NCBI GenBank assembly: GCA_963969595.1 | Contig: OZ018408.1 | Location: 52,205,022 to 52,269,021, forward strand | Direction of reading: 5' to 3' | DNA from: Neckera pumila | Lineage: Eukaryota > Streptophyta > Bryopsida > Hypnales > Neckeraceae | DNA length: 64,000 bases | In this document: piece after piece, positions 59,188 through 64,000 of the stretch | Numbering within the stretch: the first letter of the stretch is position 1 | How the letters are laid out: each line of letters opens with the position of its first letter | Notes under the pieces: generated by a model | Database searches by the model: none | What the model was told of the DNA's origin: nothing | What the model saw: the letters and a program-made list of their open reading frames with translations, nothing else | Made by a program: the position numbers and the translations under genes

Positions 59188-60396
59188 CTAAAGTTCATTT
59201 CAAAGGTCCAAGCCCGGTGGCAAGCTAAACCAGTGTTCATTTCAAAGTCAGGCGCTGTGGCCAAGCTCATCCAGGCCATCTCCAACTCACAGATTGTAAC
59301 CACATTCTTGAGCCTCCATCTCTCTCACATCCAAGCTAATTTTCAAAATTGAATTGCAAAAGTGAGGACTACACTAATGATGGTATTTAGAGTTATCCAC
59401 ATTACTTCCTTTCAAAATGCCATAAATTATTAGTCTTGATGAGTGTTTTTCATTGAGAACCACAACTTTGGAACTTATCAATACATGTGCTCTTGGTAAA
59501 AATATTACAACATTTTGAAAACAATTAGTGTAGGTAACACTATATACCATCATTAGTGTAGTTGGGAAGTTGAGAAGCTTTGATAATTTGAGGTGAACAA
59601 AGAAGTCCCAAAAGAATGTGAGTCATTTGTTAAGGAATTTTTGACCCCATTACTAAGGGTTAAACTTTAATTAAAGACAAAGGAAAAACAACAAGGGAGA
59701 GTAGTTGACTTTTGAAATTCTAGAAGTTAGTTATTAGTTGGAAGAAGTTAGAAAAGCTTGTCTTTGCATTTTGTTTGATAACTAAACAAATTAGCAAAGC
59801 TTTTAGAATTAGATTAGATTTGATTTGGAAAAATCATCTTAGAAGAAAAATAGAAAAATAGAAAGAAATAGGAGGGGAAAAAAGAGAACTTTGGAACAAG
59901 GAAGAAAGGAGTTTAAACCCCTTAGCTACACCACAACATCAAAAATACAACCTCAAAATACAAAAAGAAATACGGAATGGAAATGGAAGGGATGTATGAC
60001 AAACAACCAATTGCAATAAACAAAGATGGAATGTCAAATTCAAAGTGAGTTTTTGAGTTCTTTTTCCATTTGCTTTATTTCCATAAAAAAGAATTGAATT
60101 AGAATTAGACAATAACATTAATAGTTAGAGTATAGGATCAGACCATTTAGAAGTTTTGAAAACCAAAACTTGAAGTTAGAAATAGTTAGAAATTTTGATA
60201 GCTTTCCAAAATGTATTAAACATAAAAAATAGATAAAAATTCTAGAAGTTAGGCTTGGATGAAAAATAGTCTTAGAACTGGATGAAAGTTATCAATTAAA
60301 AAGAATCCAAAAAAGAATCTGATAATTTAGAATAGAATTAGAAGTCAAAAACAAAAATAGAAGTAGATTTTGAAAGTTGAATCAATAGAAAATAGC

Positions 60397-60437
60397 AGAT
60401 GAAGTTTGGTATATTACCTAGCGGTCAAACTTCATCT
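60397..60437. repeat. Short hairpin, arms AGATGAAGTTTG
   Basis: AGATGAAGTTTG at 60397-60408 pairs with CAAACTTCATCT at 60426-60437 across a 17-base loop, a perfect 12-bp stem. Confidence 0.6.
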
Positions 60438-60854
60438 ACAAGTAATTTTTTTTAGGAAAGTTCAAGTTTAAGTGTTTATCTTTTCTAAAAAGCAATGTTA
60501 GAAACTTTACCTTAAATTTACTTTTTGGCCTGAAAATAGCAAATAGAATAGAAATTAAAAGAAATATGAAATTAAAAAGAATCTTTGGAAGACAATTTAG
60601 AGACAATTTAGGAATATAATATTTTAAAGCACATTCTACAATTACCAAAACTGTTTTAATCTTAGAAAATAGATTAGTATTAAAGAAGTTAAAATAGAAT
60701 GAAATTTTGACGTAATTTAGAATAAGTTTGGATGAAAGTCAACTAGAATTGACCAAACTAAGTCATACTCAAAATCTAGGAAGCAAAATTTAAACCTAAA
60801 TTAATCCAAAAATTGACTAAATTTGGATTTTATAATTAGAATAGAAGAAACTGA

Positions 60855-60897
60855 CAGATGAAGTTTTAGAATTTAGTTTAGAAACTAAACTTCATCC
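60855..60897. repeat. Short hairpin, arms CAGATGAAGTTT
   Basis: CAGATGAAGTTT is followed by AGAATTTAGTTTAG, then AAACTTCATCC. The stem shares its arm sequence with the hairpin 450 bases upstream, so both may derive from one small family. Confidence 0.55.
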
Positions 60898-61560
60898 GTA
60901 GATAACTTTTAGAGAAATCATCGGATTTTAATGAATTGTATTATTCTAGAAAGGGCATAAAAAGTCACACAACTCAGGATACTTGACTCTTTTTTTTACT
61001 AACCCTTATTGGTCTTAAGTTTTGGTTGTCTTAGCCAAAACTGGCTATAGTCACTAATTTATTTTGATTTGGTTAGCATTTGCAATTAGAGAAACTAGGA
61101 CTAGACAAAAAAACAAGAATACCCATTGCTTGAAGGCAGATTACTTATTAGGTACCCACTAGTGAATCATCTACAATAGAAGAACTAGAACCTGGTTATA
61201 TTTGCGTTATCCTAAGGGTGAGAATAATGCGCCCATAGCATGCATGCAAAGTTTTTATGAATCACAACAAGCAAGCATTAATTTGGCGGATCCTAAAATG
61301 GCCGGATTGCTTTTGCTCTACCTCTTATTGATCTATAATAATTCTATTGTTATTCCATTTTCTCTTTGATAATCCTCACTTAATTGTGACTCAAGAATTT
61401 TTTTTTCTAGCTACTACTGGGCACTATGTTCCATGTGGAATCAAAGTTCCACTTGAGTGCCTGCGCTTCCTTTGCCTACCCTCCTGCCTCCATTCTATCT
61501 GGGACAAAAACTTGCCTTTAAGGACTGCCAACAAGATGCCAGGTGGAACACCAATTCTGC

Positions 61561-61720
61561 CTAGGGCATAGTATTGATGCTAGCTACTCTGAGGTCTTTG
61601 ATTCCAAATATTGTCAATCTGAATCCTAATTAATTTCCACATTTCATATCCTAGTGAATTTGAATATGTGATTGATGTTGTCTTCAAGGTGAAAATTTAG
61701 GAGTTGTGCAACCCGGACCC
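61561..61720 (-). pseudogene. Duplicate of the receptor-kinase upstream region
   Basis: TAGCTACTCTGAGGTCT, TTGTCAATCTGAATCC, TTTCCACATTTCAT, TGATTGATGTTGTCTTCAAG and AATTTAGGAG line up in order with 50,215-50,360, upstream of the intact gene (TAGCCACTCTGGAGTCT, TGTCGATGTGAATTCC, and so on). This is probably the upstream flank of the minus-strand pseudogene, pushed 4-5 kb away from it by insertions. Confidence 0.55.
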
Positions 61721-62039
61721 ACATTTGATACACCTATGAATATCATCTTAAGCCCTTAAATGTGGGATGCTGAAAGGTGAGACAAAGTGCAGCTCTCTAT
61801 TTTCACACTAATTCAAAACCAATGCAATGCTTGACTCACAAGGTAAAACAAAGACTATCGTCTAATTCTATTTATTCTCTCATCAACACAAGCAATGGTA
61901 TTTCAAAGCTTCTTATAATATAGAATTTTTCCCCAATTGTTTAGGTTATATTTTATCTGAACATAAATGATCTGATTGGTCATTTTAAAACCATAAATCT
62001 TTAGTCATATAACATTTGATTCATCACATTTCCACTGCT

Positions 62040-62550
62040 TGAAAGGGTGATTGCAAGAAACACCTGTCAGTTTTGTTACATTTTGATTTTGGAACGCTAT
62101 AACTGTTGAATTATGAATCCAAATGCCAAATACAAAAAAACAATTTCTAGATATTTGGCAAAATTTGTATCCCTTACTTTTTAGAAATTTTTAGAAATTA
62201 TTTTTATACTTAAAAGTTAATTTTGTTAATTTGTCACACTTTGACATGTAAGGATTTTTTGAACTATTGAGTAGTGTAAATTAATGATTTTTAGCTGAAA
62301 TTCTTGTAGTATATTTCTATAGTAGTCAAATATGTTCCTACCAAAGGACATTTAAAAATATATTATTTTATGTCCTCCATGTTGTGCAAATAGGCCTCCC
62401 TTGCACTCACTTCTAAACATTAAAGATGGTTTTGACCTTATTTTTTGGATTAAATCTCATCACCAAGAAATCCTTCTAAATGGCCAATTTTTAGTTTCTT
62501 TGAAAGTTATTTTTCCGATTTTCTACAACTTAAAATGTCAAAGTATGTAG
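62040..62550. repeat. Dispersed repeat (pairs with 35990-36480)
   Basis: Colinear with the copy at 36.0-36.5 kb (shared blocks listed there). Its right edge lies at, or within about 25 bases of, the point where the receptor-kinase fragment at 62574 starts, so it may be the agent of that truncation. Confidence 0.7.
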
Positions 62551-62573
62551 AATCTTTGCCAAAATTCTACGCT

Positions 62574-63590
62574 CAAGAACTTGTCCCAGAGAGCACCAAT
62601 GTGCCTGGCACCTTTGGTTACTTTGCCCCTGAATTGTTCAACACATGTATTTTCGCTCTTTTCACTTTTTCTTCTTTTCAATATGTTATGGGTGTTATGA
62701 GCATGTGTTTGACGTTGATATTGACTTTATTCCATAGTCTTGTATGTGCATTTCTAGAATGTTTTTTTGAGAAGTATGTCCAATACTATCATTTGTTGTT
62801 TACTGCATTAGATTAGATTCTTTCCTTCTTACCTTTGGTTTAGAATCCCTATCCATTGGCATTAAAATTCTTTGCATGTTAATAGTATACACTTGGTTGG
62901 GACTTGAAGGAACTGCCTTCATGGTCACTTGGACATCTAGATTCTTAGTTCCTATAGTTACTATTTCAGAACTTTGGATAACAGTTTGGATCTATATGAT
63001 ACACCTATACATTGTGGTAGAATGTGCCTTGTGGTATGCACTCCCTATTTCATAAACTTAAGCACTTATCAAGATTGTTGGTATGTCACTAGGTAACTAA
63101 ATAAAACTCACACATCAAACAAATGTAGAGTTCTTTTTTATGTAGGTGGTCAAATTGCAAATTTTCTTATGATGCAGTTAAACAAACGGAGCAGACAGAT
63201 GTATACAGCTTTGGAGCTTTCCTGCTGGAGGTGGCCTGTGGGAAGAAACCCATCTACCACAAAGAAGGGGAGGTGAAACTGTTGGTGGAGAAAGTGTGGC
63301 AATTGTGGGGGAGCTTGCACATTCTAGATGCGACAGATGAACACCTTGCAGGGTTGTTCAATGTCCATGAAATGACCAAAGTGTTGTGTTTGGGACTTTT
63401 GTGCTCTCACCCGAGTCCTATCATGCGACCCTCCATGCGTCAAGTGTTGCTCATCCTCAATGATGACATCCACCTTCCCAAAGTGCCTCTCTCTAAACCC
63501 CAATTTGACTACATCCCCAGAAGCCCACCAGACAATCTCTCATGGACTTCAAATGCAAGCTCCATGTACTGCACGGCATCAACAAACTAG
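62574..63590 (+). pseudogene. 3' fragment of an L-type lectin receptor kinase
   Basis: 62,574-62,650 encodes VPESTNVPGTFGYFAPELFNT, the end of the middle exon of the intact gene. 63,178-63,590 encodes the whole last exon (KQTEQTDVYSFGAFLLEVACGKKP ... WTSNASSMYCTASTN, then stop) with few changes and no frame break. The intron between them keeps the acceptor. Its donor context has changed from ACAG|GTG to ACAT|GTATTT, though splicing there would stay in frame. The lectin domain, membrane segment, VAVK lysine and HRD loop are absent upstream, where a dispersed repeat sits instead. It therefore cannot make a kinase, although the last exon looks recently constrained or recently copied. Confidence 0.85.
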
Positions 63591-64000
63591 AGAGAAGACC
63601 AGATGAACCACTCCGGGCGAGGGATTGCTTGAGAACATCACAGAGGTATGTGGTTTGGGTGTCCTGGCGTCACACCCTGTTGGCTGCAAATGTGATCCAA
63701 AGTCAGCAGGCTCTTAATTTATAGCAGCCTAAAAACTGTCTAGAGTTACTTCTCTTGAGATTATACCAAACCTCTCATTTCCAGCATTTTAGAGCAGTGA
63801 TTCGGAAATCTCATGACTCCATGTAAATAAGCAGTACAAATATCTGTTTTTGACCACCGATTGCTAATTCAGATTTCAGCCCTGCTTGGATATCTTGGCT
63901 CACTCAGACCTTCGAGCTCTTTACAGTAAACTACATGAGGCGATTCTCTCCTCATGTACTTTTACTTCTGAGCCATCAATGGTTAACCGACCCAACAGGA
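63591..64000. other. 3' flank of the kinase fragment, nothing else seen
   Basis: No coding region, RNA gene or repeat match noticed. It reads as downstream flank of the fragment to the window end. Confidence 0.5.

Larger units (their letters stand above)
59192..61560. other. Intergenic stretch with two small hairpins, no gene recognised
   Basis: 59.65-61.0 kb is strikingly A/G-rich on the plus strand (AGAATTAG, GAAATAG phrases). I looked for a retrotransposon primer-binding site, polyprotein frame or long terminal repeats and saw none. Two short hairpins with nearly the same arm sequence lie at 60397-60437 and 60855-60897. Confidence 0.5.

Noticed and set aside
59640..61300. LTR retrotransposon suspected from the A/G-rich block
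   Set aside because: No paired long terminal repeats, primer-binding site or gag/pol frame was visible.

Overview
The window looks like nuclear DNA of a land plant. The genes have plant-style GT-AG introns and belong to plant families: a theta-class glutathione transferase, an SMP-30/gluconolactonase-like protein, a Brittle1-type carrier and an L-type lectin receptor kinase. A telo-box lies upstream of one of them. The very AT-rich intergenic DNA, packed with short terminal-inverted-repeat (TIR) elements, would suit a bryophyte, lycophyte or fern at least as well as a seed plant, but the sequence alone does not settle the lineage.

Layout. Bases 1-29,600 hold no gene I can support. They are a mosaic of short non-autonomous DNA transposons (often nested), a segmental duplication (about 7.86-10.39 kb and 21.41-24.0 kb), a long TTTG/TTTTG microsatellite at 25.2 kb and low-complexity AT-rich DNA. 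Bases 29,634-49,644 are a gene island with four intact multi-exon genes: theta GST (minus, 7 exons, 252 aa, ending in the peroxisomal signal SKL); a membrane-anchored gluconolactonase-like protein (minus, 6 exons, 428 aa); a Brittle1-like mitochondrial-carrier-family protein (plus, 4 exons, 514 aa), divergent from the previous gene; and an L-type lectin receptor kinase (minus, 3 exons, 738 or 774 aa). Bases 50-64 kb hold decayed relatives of the receptor kinase: a minus-strand pseudogene broken by a transposon and a GC-rich foldback, and a plus-strand 3' fragment at the right end. More TIR elements lie between them.

The four intact genes do not form a pathway. They are independent plant genes in a repeat-rich neighbourhood.

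The most notable system is a TIR family whose ends read CCCCTAAAGG...CCTTTAGGGG and which sits in TTAA target sites, the signature of piggyBac-type transposition. Roughly eighteen copies or pieces occur here, about 0.43-0.94 kb long, with no transposase-sized reading frame. Two unoccupied sites can be read inside this same window, one in the intact receptor-kinase gene and one in the duplicated segment at 23.8 kb. Other TIR families are present: one like pogo/Emigrant with TA target duplications, one with 4-bp duplications and ATGGC ends, one carrying a conserved TGACGTGGCAC box, one with TAAGGTAGTC ends, and one whose core is a 20-bp tandem array. There is also a retroposon-like family with a (CAAAA)n tail.
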